Origin: Gottschalkia acidurici 9a | GTDB lineage: Bacteria > Bacillota > Clostridia > Tissierellales > Gottschalkiaceae | Length of the DNA: 64,000 nt | NCBI RefSeq assembly: GCF_000299355.1 | Contig: NC_018664.1 | Coordinates: 62,001 to 126,000 of the forward strand | Direction of reading: 5' to 3' | In this document: piece by piece, positions 47,273 through 56,879 of the stretch | Numbering within the stretch: the stretch's first letter is position 1 | Layout: the number at the start of each line of letters is the position of its first letter | Position numbers and translations under genes: made by a program | The notes under the pieces: model-generated | The model's input: only the letters and a program-made list of their open reading frames with translations | Databases searched by the model: none | What the model was told of the DNA's origin: nothing

Positions 47273-47317
47273 TCCTATAGGAGAGAAAAAATGAAAACAT
47301 CCTATAGGATATTTTTT
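47273..47317 (+). terminator. terminator after the malic enzyme gene
   Basis: TCCTATAGGA (47273-47282) and a second copy of the same self-complementary decamer (47300-47309) form a stem, followed by T6 at 47312-47317. The 200 bases after it to the gin gene show no further feature. Confidence 0.75.
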
Positions 47318-47528
47318 ACCCTTATTTGATTAACCAAACGTGAAAAGAAAAATGTATAAAGATATCTTATATTTGAAGAGTTCCAGCATTACGCTTAAAA
47401 ACAGTAATACGACTATTTATATACATAGTTATAAATTTAGTTATTGTAACAATAACCAAGCCCTAAGAATAAAATAAATCAATCTGGAAATAATCAAACC
47501 ATACATAAAAAATAAGGGGTTGATATTA

Positions 47529-47717
47529 GTGGAAGCTAGTTACTGTAAAACTTGTAAAAAGGATAATGATGGAGGAATAGATTTATTAGGAGTACATATA
47601 TGTAGAGAATGTTTAGACTCTATAACTAATCTAGAGGTAGGAGACTTAGCTTATGAATACTATAAGTCTGTCATAGGCAAAGTTTGGACTGATTATTATA
47701 AGATGAGACTTAATTAA
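47529..47717 (+). CDS. anti-sigma factor Gin (CsfB-like)
   Basis: 62 residues from GTG 47529 with AAGGGG upstream; an in-frame TTG at 47520 is possible. Two zinc-type pairs, CKTC and CREC, about 22 residues apart, match Gin/CsfB, which inhibits sigma-G early in sporulation. Position before the decarboxylase-tmk block equals that of csfB in Bacillus. Identification rests on motif plus context. Confidence 0.75.
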   Translation: MEASYCKTCKKDNDGGIDLLGVHICRECLDSITNLEVGDLAYEYYKSVIGKVWTDYYKMRLN

Positions 47718-47756
47718 AGAAAAATAAATTGTGAAAAATAGAATACAACAAAAAAG

Positions 47757-47785
47757 AAAGATATAGGAATCTCCTATATCTTTTT
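47757..47785 (+). terminator. terminator after gin
   Basis: AAAGATATAGGA (47757-47768) pairs perfectly with TCCTATATCTTT (47772-47783), then T. Confidence 0.9.
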
Positions 47786-47970
47786 AACGTTTATAATAAA
47801 GGGGTTTATTATTTAAAGAAAATTTTATCTCCATTTCATTATATAACTAATACAGGATATATTCAAATAAATATTTAAAAATTATTATCTTTTCTATATA
47901 CATATTTCTACAATACTATAAAAGGAAAAAGCAGATTAGAGTAGAATAAATATACTAGGAGGATAATTTT

Positions 47971-49391
47971 ATGAAAACGCCAATAATAGACGGACTTAAA
48001 AAATACATAAAAGAAGAAAATATAAGATTCCATATGCCAGGGCATAAAGGAAAAAAGAACTACAAGAACTAGGAATGTTAATACCATATATAGACGTAAC
48101 AGAAGTCGAGGGAACAGATAATCTACATCTTCCAACCGCAATGATAAAATCAAGCCAAGAATTAGCTGCCAAAACCTTTAAGGCTAAAAAGACATTTTAT
48201 TCAGTAAATGGAACCACAGGAGGGATATATGCAGCTATAACCAGTCAAGTTAAACCAGGAGAAAAAATATTAATCCAGAGAGATTGTCATAGATCAGTTC
48301 ATAATGCATTAGTACTAGGAAGAATAGATCATGACTATATGTATCCAGTCTATGACAGTAAATGTAATATACTAACAGGGATAAATCCCGATGATATAGA
48401 GAAAAAATTAAAAGAAGATAGTGAAATAAAAGCAATAGTTATAACTTATCCATCATATTATGGAGTATGTAGTGATATTGAAAAAATATGTAAAATAGCA
48501 CATAGGTATAACAAGTTATTAATTGTAGATGAAGCTCATGGAAGTCATCTAGGATTTAGTGAAAGACTACCAAAGTCATCAATAGAAGCAGGAGCTGATA
48601 TAGTAATACAGAGTACACATAAGACATTACCAGCTTTTACTCAGAGCTCTATGGTTCATGTAGGCACAGATAGAGTAGATATAGAAAAGCTAGAAAAAAT
48701 GATGTCAATATATCAAACAACTAGTCCATCATATCTACTACTATCTTCAATTGATTATGCTGTAGGATATATGGACGTATATGGTAGAGAAAAACTTAAT
48801 GTAATCTTAGATAAAATACAAGAAGTCACTATCTATTTGGAAAGATTACAAAAAGTCAAAATATTTAATAAGAATGATATAGTGCATAACAACTTTCATG
48901 ATTTTGATAATACAAAACTACTTTTTAATGTAGAAGGAATCACAGGTAAGAAACTTGAAGAAATATTAAGACGAGACTATCATATACAACTAGAAATGAG
49001 TGATTACTATTACGGACTAGCTCTTACTTCAATACTAGATGAAAATAGTGACTTAGAAAAATTAGCACTTGCAATAGAGGATATATCTAAAAAAGATGAA
49101 TACACAAATAAGGATTTAGCAATTAAAGAATTTAATGATATAAGGAATATAAATCCTAAAATAGTAATGTCACTATATGAAGCTTTTTATAACAACAAAA
49201 TTAGTGTACAATTAAAGGAGAGCATAGGTAAGATATCTGGGGATTTTATAATTCCATATCCGCCAGGAATACCTATACTAGCACCAGGAGAAATTGTAAC
49301 TAAGGAAATTGTTGAATATATAGAAAAACTTATAGAAAATAACGTACAGATATTAGGACTAACGAATGGAAATATACTTATAACGAAGTGA
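47971..49391 (+). CDS. Orn/Lys/Arg decarboxylase family protein, frameshifted near the start
   Basis: From ATG 47971 (AGGAGG upstream) the frame encodes MKTPIIDGLKKYIKEENIRF and HMPGHKGK, the usual N-terminus, then meets a stop at 48070. A -1 shift at A-AAA-AAG (48051-48057) continues as ELQELGMLIPYIDVTEVEGT to 49391, giving about 473 residues. The PLP lysine is in QSTHKTLPAFTQSS; DEAHGSHLGF is also present. The frame from ATG 48075 alone lacks the conserved N-terminus. It is the counterpart of Bacillus yaaO/speA upstream of tmk and probably makes a polyamine precursor. Confidence 0.88.
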
Positions 49392-49402
49392 GAGGAGAAC
49401 AA

Positions 49403-50032
49403 ATGAAGGGCTTATTCATAACATTAGAGGGACCAGATGGATCTGGTAAAAGTACAGTGTCAAGAATGTTGGCATCATATCTAAGGGAAAGAGGGCTTAG
49501 AGTAACATTAACCAGAGAACCAGGTGGAACAGACATAAGTGAGAAGATAAGACATATTATATTAGACAATAAAAATACGGAAATAGCGTATACAACAGAA
49601 GCTTTATTATACGCAGCTTCTAGAGCACAGCATATATCGGAGAAGATAGTGCCAGCTATAGATGATGGAAGGATAATAATATGTGATAGATTTGTACTAT
49701 CAAGTTTAGTATATCAAGGTATAGGAAGGGGTCTAGGAATAGATAGTGTAAAGATGATAAATGATTTTGCAATTCAAGGCATAGAACCAGACGCTATACT
49801 CTTTTTTGATATAAATCCCAAAATAGCTTTAAAAAGAAAGACTAGAAAATCTAAAGGCGATAGACTAGAGAAAGAAGATATAAGCTTTCATGAGAAAGTA
49901 TATAAAGGATATAAACATCTTACAGAGATCTACTCAGAGAAAATTAAAGTGATAGATGCTTCTAAAAGTAAGGAAGAAGTATTTAATCAAGTAAGGAATA
50001 TTGTCGATATATTGTTAAATGAAGACAAATAA
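49403..50032 (+). CDS. tmk: thymidylate kinase
   Basis: 209 residues from ATG 49403, with GAGAGGAG upstream. P-loop GPDGSGKST, the DRF motif in CDRFVLSSLVYQG, and the lid region. It converts dTMP to dTDP. Start of the tmk-darA-yaaR-holB-ricT block. Confidence 0.95.
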   Translation: MKGLFITLEGPDGSGKSTVSRMLASYLRERGLRVTLTREPGGTDISEKIRHIILDNKNTEIAYTTEALLYAASRAQHISEKIVPAIDDGRIIICDRFVLSSLVYQGIGRGLGIDSVKMINDFAIQGIEPDAILFFDINPKIALKRKTRKSKGDRLEKEDISFHEKVYKGYKHLTEIYSEKIKVIDASKSKEEVFNQVRNIVDILLNEDK

Positions 50033-50047
50033 AGAAAGGGTGGTATG

Positions 50048-50377
50048 ATGAAACTTATAGTAGCTATTATTCAAGATGAGGATACTCAAGAACTTGTAGA
50101 TAGGCTTACAGAAGAGAAGATAAGTTCCACTAAGTTAGCTTCAACAGGTGGGTTTCTGAAATCTGGGAACACAACATTATTGATAGGGATAGAGAAAGAG
50201 AAAGTGGACTATGTTATATCTATAATAGAAGAGAAGTGCAAAAGCAGAACTAAGGTAACATCGACACCAATAACTACCACATGGATACCAACAGCATATA
50301 TACCTCAAGCTATAGAAGTTCCAATAGGTGGGGCAACTATATTCGTACTAGACGTAGACAAGTTTGCGAAAGTATAG
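50048..50377 (+). CDS. darA: cyclic di-AMP receptor DarA-like (PII-like) protein
   Basis: 109 residues. Compact PII-like fold protein, the product called YaaQ in Bacillus, which binds cyclic di-AMP. Motifs KLIVAIIQDEDTQELVDRL and STGGFLKSGNTTLLIG are family-typical. ATG 50045 is one codon upstream but closer to the ribosome site. Between tmk and yaaR as usual. Confidence 0.92.
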   Translation: MKLIVAIIQDEDTQELVDRLTEEKISSTKLASTGGFLKSGNTTLLIGIEKEKVDYVISIIEEKCKSRTKVTSTPITTTWIPTAYIPQAIEVPIGGATIFVLDVDKFAKV

Positions 50378-50390
50378 GAGAGAATAAAAA

Positions 50391-50843
50391 ATGATAAAAA
50401 TAAATGATATAAAGAGTGGATCGCCTCAACAAATAGATAATATTAATAAAGATAATTTAAATAAAAAGGTTGGTAATAAGAAGTTCTCTAAGGAGCTCGC
50501 TCATTTAGACGAATTAACAGTAAAGGAAAAGCTTGAGTATCTTCTTACAAAAATAGATAAACAGTCTGAAAAACTATCTGCTAAAGTAGACATAAAAGAG
50601 CTTATAGTATATAAAAAGTTAATATCAGAGTTTTTACAAGAATCGGTTAGTTCCATGGCTAAGTTTACTAAGGATAGTTTTTTAGATAGACGTGGAAGAC
50701 ACAGAGTTCACTCATTGGTAAAAAAAGTAGATAGTGAGCTAGAAGCATTGACAAAGGATGTGCTTTCAAAAGAGAGTGATAATATAAATATACTAAAAAA
50801 GATGCAAGATATAAGAGGACTTATAGTAGATATATATATGTAA
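50391..50843 (+). CDS. YaaR family protein (DUF327)
   Basis: 150 residues, helical, with KIDKQSEKLSAKVDIKELIV and a basic patch DRRGRHRVHSLVKKVD that define DUF327. Function unknown. Its place between darA and holB is conserved. Confidence 0.9.
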   Translation: MIKINDIKSGSPQQIDNINKDNLNKKVGNKKFSKELAHLDELTVKEKLEYLLTKIDKQSEKLSAKVDIKELIVYKKLISEFLQESVSSMAKFTKDSFLDRRGRHRVHSLVKKVDSELEALTKDVLSKESDNINILKKMQDIRGLIVDIYM

Positions 50844-50856
50844 TCGGAGGATCATA

Positions 50857-51837
50857 ATGGATTTTAATGATGTAATAGGTCATGAAAAGATAATATCTAA
50901 CCTTAAGAATACTATTAGGAATGACCATGTAGCACATAGTTATTTATTTGAGGGATCAAAACTTATAGGAAAAGAGACCTTAGGAAAAGTATTTGCAAAA
51001 ACATTACTTTGTGAAAAAAGGTCAGTAGAGCCTTGCAATATATGTCAATCATGTATACAGTTTGATAAGACTAATCATCCAGATTTTAAAATAATTTATC
51101 CAGATGGGCAGTCTTTTAAAAAAGATCAGGCTGAAGAAATTCAAAGAGATATAAGAATAAAGCCCTTTAATTCATATAGGAAAGTATATATATTAAAAGA
51201 TATAGAAAAGATGACTATAGAAGCACAAAATAGCTTCTTAAAGACATTAGAAGAACCACCTGAATACGCGGTTATAATAATGACTACAGTTAATAAGTAC
51301 AAATTAGTACCTACTATATTGTCTAGATGCCAAACCATAAATTTCACACTTGTAGAAAGCTCAAAGATAGAGAAGTCACTCGTAGAAAGGCTTAAGAAAA
51401 GTGACGCAGAGGCTAAGTTCTTATCTTTATTTTCAAATGGAATAGTAGGAAAAGCAATAGCGCTGTCGGAAAGTGAAGATTTTAAAAAGATAAGAGAAGA
51501 GCTAATTACTGCAATAGATACCACATTAAATGAAGACAGAACCAAAGTATTTTCTACAAGTGAGTTTTTTCAAGAGAATAAAGATGATATAGAAGATATT
51601 TTAGATATGATTTTATTATGGTTTAGAGATATACTAATATATAAAGAAAGTAATAATGAGAATTATCTGGTAAATAAAGATAAAGTTCACACTATCATAA
51701 ATCACTCTAAAAATTTAAATATAGAAAAAATACATGATATAATAGAAACTGTAATAAATACTAAAGAAAGCATAGATTCAAAAGTAAATTTTGGATTAGC
51801 TATAGAGATGATGCTTTTACAGATTCAGGAGGTTTGA
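50857..51837 (+). CDS. holB: DNA polymerase III delta' subunit
   Basis: 326 residues. Clamp-loader AAA+ fold with FNDVIGHEKIISNLKN, a variant P-loop region (EGSKLIGKETLGK), a zinc motif (CNICQSC) and SRCQ. It pairs with DnaX in the clamp loader. One base separates it from ricT. Confidence 0.93.
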   Translation: MDFNDVIGHEKIISNLKNTIRNDHVAHSYLFEGSKLIGKETLGKVFAKTLLCEKRSVEPCNICQSCIQFDKTNHPDFKIIYPDGQSFKKDQAEEIQRDIRIKPFNSYRKVYILKDIEKMTIEAQNSFLKTLEEPPEYAVIIMTTVNKYKLVPTILSRCQTINFTLVESSKIEKSLVERLKKSDAEAKFLSLFSNGIVGKAIALSESEDFKKIREELITAIDTTLNEDRTKVFSTSEFFQENKDDIEDILDMILLWFRDILIYKESNNENYLVNKDKVHTIINHSKNLNIEKIHDIIETVINTKESIDSKVNFGLAIEMMLLQIQEV

Positions 51838-51838
51838 T

Positions 51839-52768
51839 ATGGTAACTGTAGTAGGAGTTAGATTTAAAAAAGCAGGTAAGATATACTACTTTGATCCTGA
51901 TAATATAGATGTAAAGAAAGAAGATTATGTTATAGTAGAGACTGCGAGAGGTATAGAGTTCGGACATATTGTAGTAGGACCTAAGGAAATATATGAAGAT
52001 GAAATAGTTGCTCCTCTTAAAAAGGTATTAAGAGCTGCAACAGAAGAAGATATAGAAAAGCATGATGAAAATCAATCTAAACAACTAGAAGCTTTTAGAA
52101 TATGTTTAGAGAAAATAGAGCAACATAAGTTAGATATGAAGTTAATAGATGTAGAGTATACTTTTGATAATAATAAAGTTATATTTTACTTTACATCTGA
52201 AGGAAGAGTAGACTTCAGAGAGTTAGTTAAAGATCTAGCTTCAATATTTAGGACTAGAATAGAGCTAAGACAAATAGGAGTTAGAGATGAGGCAAAGATG
52301 ATAGGTGGATTAGGACCTTGTGGAAGATCCTTATGTTGTGCTACATTTTTAGGAGAATTTGATCCTGTGTCTATAAAAATGGCAAAAGAACAAAACTTAT
52401 CATTGAATCCAACTAAGATATCGGGAATATGTGGAAGATTAATGTGTTGTTTAAAATATGAGCATGAAGCTTATGAGGATATATTAGAAAGACTTCCGCA
52501 CGTAGGATCAAGAGTTATGACACCTAGTGGTGAAGGTATAGTAGTAGATACAGTAACACTTTTAGAATTAGTAAAAGTTAGAGTTAAATCTGATGAGGGC
52601 ACAGAAGAAATAGTACCGTTCATAATAGAAGAAGTAAAAGAGCTGGAAGAAAAGAATAAAAGAAGTTTTAAATCACATGAAAATGAGAAAGATATGAGAA
52701 GTATACTGGAAATGGAAGATATAGATCCAGAAGAAAGAGCGGAGTTAGAACGGCTGTTAAAGGAGTAA
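51839..52768 (+). CDS. ricT: PSP1-domain protein RicT (YaaT)
   Basis: 309 residues. The PSP1 C-terminal domain has the cysteine clusters GPCGRSLCCATFLGEF and SGICGRLMCCLKYEHEAYED, which in the RicAFT complex help hold iron-sulfur clusters. In Bacillus the complex affects RNA processing and the Spo0A phosphorelay. The acidic, charged C-terminus (from about 255) is typical. Confidence 0.93.
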   Translation: MVTVVGVRFKKAGKIYYFDPDNIDVKKEDYVIVETARGIEFGHIVVGPKEIYEDEIVAPLKKVLRAATEEDIEKHDENQSKQLEAFRICLEKIEQHKLDMKLIDVEYTFDNNKVIFYFTSEGRVDFRELVKDLASIFRTRIELRQIGVRDEAKMIGGLGPCGRSLCCATFLGEFDPVSIKMAKEQNLSLNPTKISGICGRLMCCLKYEHEAYEDILERLPHVGSRVMTPSGEGIVVDTVTLLELVKVRVKSDEGTEEIVPFIIEEVKELEEKNKRSFKSHENEKDMRSILEMEDIDPEERAELERLLKE

Positions 52769-52878
52769 TAATCAACGTTACAAAATATATGAAAAGATAA
52801 AAAAAGCGCTTTCATTATAATTAGAAAAGTGATAGAATATAGTGGAGTTAGTATATTAGATTTGCGGAGGTGAAAATA

Positions 52879-53049
52879 ATGGCTTACGTAATCAATGAAG
52901 CATGCATAAGCTGTGGAGCATGTGAACCAGAATGCCCAGTAAATGCAATAAGTTCAGGAGATGACAGATACGTTATCGATGCGGATACTTGCATAGACTG
53001 TGGAGCATGTGCAGGTGTTTGTCCAGTAGACGCACCAGTACAAGCGTAG
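52879..53049 (+). CDS. 2[4Fe-4S] ferredoxin
   Basis: 56 residues, the classic clostridial ferredoxin: MAYVINEACISCGACEPECP and CIDCGACAGVCPVD give two CxxCxxCxxxCP clusters. GGAGGTG lies before ATG 52879. It occupies the place of yabA in Bacillus. A strong terminator follows, so it has its own transcript. Confidence 0.97.
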   Translation: MAYVINEACISCGACEPECPVNAISSGDDRYVIDADTCIDCGACAGVCPVDAPVQA

Positions 53050-53069
53050 TTCGCACATAGTTAACAAAG

Positions 53070-53109
53070 AACTACTCCTTTTAATCGGTTTAAAAGGAGT
53101 AGTTTTTTT
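53070..53109 (+). terminator. terminator after ferredoxin
   Basis: AACTACTCCTTTTAA (53070-53084) pairs perfectly with TTAAAAGGAGTAGTT (53090-53104), then T-run to 53109. Confidence 0.95.
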
Positions 53110-53125
53110 ATTATAGGAGAATAAT

Positions 53126-53896
53126 ATGGAAAACTTGACTTTGAGACAAAACGAAAGAATAGATGATTTACAGTGTAAAGGATTAAAAATAATTCAAAAT
53201 AAAGATTGGTTTTGCTTTGGAATGGATGCAGTTCTTTTAGCGAACTATTGTGATATAAAGAAAAACTCAACAGTAGTAGATTTAGGAACAGGAACAGGTA
53301 TAATACCAGTTCTTTTATGTGGTAAAAACGAAGTGAAAAAGATATATGCAGTTGAAATCCAAGAAGAAGTTGCAGAAATGGCTAATAGAACAGTATTACT
53401 AAATAACCTTGAAGAAAAAATAGAAATAGTTAATATAGATTTAAAAGAAGCAGTAGAAAAATTAGGAGTAAATAAATTTGATGTAGTGACATCGAATCCG
53501 CCATATATGAACTGTGGAAGTGGACTTCAAAATAAACAAGATAAAAAGACTATTTCAAGACACGAAGTGAAATGTGACTTGGAAGATGTCATAAAAGTAG
53601 CAAGCAGACTTTTAAAACACAATGGAAAGTTTTTTTTAGTTCACAGACCTAATAGAATAGTAGATATATTTACTTTACTTAGACAATATAAGCTGGAACC
53701 TAAAAATATAAGATTTATCTATCCAAAAGTAGGAGAAAGACCGAATCTAGTCCTTATAAAGAGTATAAAAGCTTCGAAGCCAGATTTGAAGTTTGAAGAA
53801 CCACTGTATGTTTATGATGATAGAGGAAACTATACAGATGAAATATTAAAGATATACGGGATGGATAAGGAAGTAAAGGAAGATAAAAATGGATAA
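53126..53896 (+). CDS. trmN6: tRNA1(Val) N6-adenine methyltransferase-like
   Basis: 256 residues. A SAM-binding Rossmann fold (VVDLGTGTGIIPVLL) and the N6-adenine methylase motif SNPPYM. Counterpart of Bacillus YabB. Its end overlaps the start of rsmI by 8 bases. Confidence 0.92.
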   Translation: MENLTLRQNERIDDLQCKGLKIIQNKDWFCFGMDAVLLANYCDIKKNSTVVDLGTGTGIIPVLLCGKNEVKKIYAVEIQEEVAEMANRTVLLNNLEEKIEIVNIDLKEAVEKLGVNKFDVVTSNPPYMNCGSGLQNKQDKKTISRHEVKCDLEDVIKVASRLLKHNGKFFLVHRPNRIVDIFTLLRQYKLEPKNIRFIYPKVGERPNLVLIKSIKASKPDLKFEEPLYVYDDRGNYTDEILKIYGMDKEVKEDKNG

Positions 53897-54746
53897 AACA
53901 AAAAATATGGGACGCTTATTTATATGCCCTACCCCTATAGGAAATTTAGAGGATATTACATTTAGAGTAATAAAAACATTAAATGAGGTGGATTTAATAG
54001 CTGCTGAAGATACTAGACATACCATAAAGCTATTAAACCACTTTGAAATAAAAAAACCCCTTACAAGCTATCATGAGCATAATAAAAAAGAAAAGGGAAA
54101 AGTATTAATAGACAGAATGATACAAGGTGAAAATATAGCTGTAGTTTCAGACGCTGGAATGCCAGGAATATCAGATCCAGGCGAAGATTTAGTTAAATTA
54201 GCTATAGAGAATGGTATAGAAGTAACAGCACTTCCAGGGCCTACAGCATTTGTACTTGGACTAGTTCTTTCTGGGCTTAATACTAGGAAATTTGTATATG
54301 AAGGGTTTCTCTCATCAAATAAAAAAGAAAGAAAAGAAGAATTGAGAAAGCTTGAAAAAGAAACAAGAACTATTATATTATATGAATCTCCACATAGAAT
54401 AAAGGACCTTTTAGAAGACATGAAGGAAATAATGGGTAATAGGAATATATCTGTATCTAGAGAACTCACTAAGAAATATGAAGAAATATTTAGAGGAAAT
54501 ATAGAGGAGGCTTTAGATAGATTTAATAGAGAAGACCCGAGAGGTGAATTCGTAGTAGTGATACAAGGAGTATCTATTCAAGAAATAGAAAGAGAAGAAC
54601 GTGATAAGTGGGAAAACTTAAGTATAAGAGATCACATCACCTTATATATGAGTCAGAATCTAAGTAAAAAAGATGCTATTAAAAAGGTAGCAAAAGATAG
54701 AAAGCTTCACAAAAATGAAGTATATAAAGAAGGTTTAGATCTATAA
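53889..54746 (+). CDS. rsmI: 16S rRNA (cytidine(1402)-2'-O)-methyltransferase
   Basis: 285 residues. Tetrapyrrole-methylase fold: GRLFICPTPIGNLEDITFR at the start, AAEDTRHT, VSDAGMPGISDPG and YESPHRIKDLL. It methylates C1402 of 16S rRNA. Overlaps trmN6 and is convergent with abrB. Confidence 0.95.
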   Translation: MDKTKNMGRLFICPTPIGNLEDITFRVIKTLNEVDLIAAEDTRHTIKLLNHFEIKKPLTSYHEHNKKEKGKVLIDRMIQGENIAVVSDAGMPGISDPGEDLVKLAIENGIEVTALPGPTAFVLGLVLSGLNTRKFVYEGFLSSNKKERKEELRKLEKETRTIILYESPHRIKDLLEDMKEIMGNRNISVSRELTKKYEEIFRGNIEEALDRFNREDPRGEFVVVIQGVSIQEIEREERDKWENLSIRDHITLYMSQNLSKKDAIKKVAKDRKLHKNEVYKEGLDL

Positions 54747-54753
54747 AAAAAGG

Positions 54754-54777
54754 AGTGGCGAAAAATAGATCGCCACT
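54754..54777. terminator. bidirectional terminator between rsmI and abrB
   Basis: AGTGGCG (54754-54760) pairs with CGCCACT (54771-54777) in the 53-base gap between convergent genes; A-rich before, T-containing after. Confidence 0.8.
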
Positions 54778-54799
54778 TTAAGTACAAAATTTATTTAAA

Positions 54800-55039
54800 T
54801 TATTTTTGAAGTTCGTCCATACAAGCAGGACAAATATTTTTTCCTTTAAAGTTTGTTATATCTTTAGCTTGTCCACAGAAAAGACACGCTGGAGCATATT
54901 TTTTAAGTATTATTTGTTCGCCATCTACATAAATTTCTAAAGAATCCTTTTCTGCGATGTCTAGAGTTCTTCTAAGTTCTATAGGAATAACAACTCTACC
55001 TAATTCGTCTACTTTTCTCACTATACCTGTTGATTTCAT
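54800..55039 (-). CDS. abrB: AbrB-family transition-state regulator
   Basis: 79 residues. The N-terminal swapped-hairpin DNA-binding domain is MKSTGIVRKVDELGRVVIPI. The C-terminus carries two CxxC pairs (CLFCGQ and CPAC), a zinc-type extension seen in clostridial AbrB/SpoVT-like proteins. The ribosome site AGGAGG precedes ATG 55039. Its strand and place match Bacillus abrB. Possible Spo0A boxes lie around its promoter. Confidence 0.93.
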   Translation of the reverse strand: MKSTGIVRKVDELGRVVIPIELRRTLDIAEKDSLEIYVDGEQIILKKYAPACLFCGQAKDITNFKGKNICPACMDELQK

Positions 55040-55073
55040 AATTACAATCCTCCTAAGTTTAAATGCGTCAAAA

Positions 55074-55080
55074 TTCGACT
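55074..55080 (-). promoter_or_regulatory. candidate Spo0A box downstream of the abrB promoter
   Basis: On the minus strand AGTCGAA, one mismatch from TGTCGAA, about 10-17 bases downstream of the predicted abrB start. In Bacillus, Spo0A represses abrB from sites in this position. Confidence 0.4.
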
Positions 55081-55096
55081 GCTTTATTCACTTTAA

Positions 55097-55125
55097 ATAG
55101 TACCATATATTACAATAACAGTCAA
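55097..55125 (-). promoter_or_regulatory. promoter of abrB
   Basis: Minus strand TTGACT (55125-55120), 17 bases, TACTAT (55102-55097), about 58 bases before the abrB start codon. Confidence 0.65.
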
Positions 55126-55153
55126 CACAAAAACCGCAAAAAAATAAAAAAGA

Positions 55154-55242
55154 TGTCGAATGATAGAAAATTATAAAAATAATTCTTGTATTATGTAAAA
55201 AGGAAAGCATTTTCACGGGTTTTATTAACTGTTTATTCGACA
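55154..55242. promoter_or_regulatory. two perfect Spo0A-box sequences between abrB and spmA
   Basis: TGTCGAA at 55154-55160 (plus) and TTCGACA at 55236-55242 (same box on the minus strand). They lie in the 346-base divergent region between abrB and spmA. Otherwise this region shows no gene. Confidence 0.45.
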
Positions 55243-55385
55243 ATTATATGGAATTAAGGACATTTATAATTAAAGCCAAGTATCTAAAGATATAACGTTA
55301 CAAAAAATCTACTCAAGGTAATTAAAATAATTCTCTTAACATATATATTTACTAGATAAAAATTAACTAAGTCGGGAGAATTAAA

Positions 55386-55961
55386 ATGATAAATTATATT
55401 TGGTTTTTTCTAATACTTATAAGTATAGTAGTATCTGCATTGAATGGCAAATTAGATGTTATAAATCAATCAATAATGACAGATGCACAAGAGGGAGTAA
55501 CTTTTGGAATAAGTTTAATAGGAATAATGGCTATGTGGATGGGACTTATAAAGATAGCAGAAAAATCAGGATTATTAAGAACTATAGGTAAGATTATAAC
55601 TCCAATAACATCTTTCTTATTTCCTAATATACCCAAGAATCATCCGGCAATGAGTTCTATAGTTATGAATATGGTTACTAATATGTTTGGAGCAGGGAAT
55701 TCAGCAACAGCCATAGGTATCAAAGCAATGGAAGAAATGAATACTTTAAATAGGGATAAAAGGAAAGCAACTAATGACATGTGTATGTTTCTTGTTATAA
55801 ACATGTCATCTATACAACTAATTCCCATTACAGTATTAAAATTAAGAGCAGATGCAGGATCTGCTAATCCAACAGAGATTATAGGAACTACTTTGATAGC
55901 TACACTTGTATCTACTGTAATAGGGGTTCTCACTGCAAAGATATTACAGAGGGGAAGGTGA
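55386..55961 (+). CDS. spmA: spore maturation protein A
   Basis: 191 residues, an integral membrane protein of the nucleoside-recognition (Gate) family. MAMWMGLIKIAEKSGL and NMFGAGNSATAIGIKAMEEM are family motifs. SpmA and SpmB affect spore core dehydration. It is 4 bases from spmB. The ribosome site is CGGGAG. Confidence 0.93.
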   Translation: MINYIWFFLILISIVVSALNGKLDVINQSIMTDAQEGVTFGISLIGIMAMWMGLIKIAEKSGLLRTIGKIITPITSFLFPNIPKNHPAMSSIVMNMVTNMFGAGNSATAIGIKAMEEMNTLNRDKRKATNDMCMFLVINMSSIQLIPITVLKLRADAGSANPTEIIGTTLIATLVSTVIGVLTAKILQRGR

Positions 55962-55965
55962 TATT

Positions 55966-56496
55966 ATGGTAGATATAATAAATATAGCATCTGTAGCAAT
56001 AATACCAATAATAATGAGTATAATACTCATACATGGATACATAAATAAAGTCGATCTTTATGACTGTTTTGTAGAAGGAGCTAAAGAAGGATTCAAGTCA
56101 GCAATAAGGATAATACCATATCTTATAGCGATCTTTATAGCTATAGGACTATTTAGAAAATCAGGATCAATGGAAATACTCACTAAGATACTAAGTCCAT
56201 TAGGAAGACTGGCGGGTATACCACAAGAAACTATGCCATTATTCATTATAAGACCTATATCAGGAAGTGCGTCACTTGGAGTCTTAAAGGATATAATAAC
56301 TACATATGGACCAGATTCATTTATAGGAAGAGTATCATCGACAATGATGGGTTCTGCAGAAACTATTATATATACTATGGCGGTTTATTTTGGAGCTGTA
56401 GGAATAAAAGATTCTAGACATACATTAGGAGCAGCTTTAGTGTCACATTTAGCTGGTACAATAGCATCGGTCGTGGTATGTAGTATTGTGTTTTAA
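55966..56496 (+). CDS. spmB: spore maturation protein B
   Basis: 176 residues, same membrane family as SpmA. KEGFKSAIRIIPYLIAIFIA, the RPISGSASLGVLKD motif and the final helix are typical. Forms a unit with spmA. Confidence 0.93.
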   Translation: MVDIINIASVAIIPIIMSIILIHGYINKVDLYDCFVEGAKEGFKSAIRIIPYLIAIFIAIGLFRKSGSMEILTKILSPLGRLAGIPQETMPLFIIRPISGSASLGVLKDIITTYGPDSFIGRVSSTMMGSAETIIYTMAVYFGAVGIKDSRHTLGAALVSHLAGTIASVVVCSIVF

Positions 56497-56879
56497 TTTA
56501 TAAATGGAGAGAAATAAGATACCAGATAAATATATGAATTTTCTGGTATCTTATTTCTTATTTAATTGAAATCTTAATTATTTTCTGTTTTGATAAAAAA
56601 CGTAGTATCATATGCTGGAATAAATAAAAATATATTATGGTGTTATATTAAGTATAATCAATTACACATATTGAAATAATAAATAGTATTTAAGCTACAA
56701 AAATATATAAATGTAGTTAGAGTAAATTAATTATATAGAAGTATCTTTTACCTTGTGATATAATCGGTTATAATAGTATCAAGCTAATTATAAGTACTAT
56801 CTAAATATGATTGAAATTTTATACGACTAAATATATTTTTTATATAGCTTTAGTTAAATAGTTTAAGATAAATAGAAAC

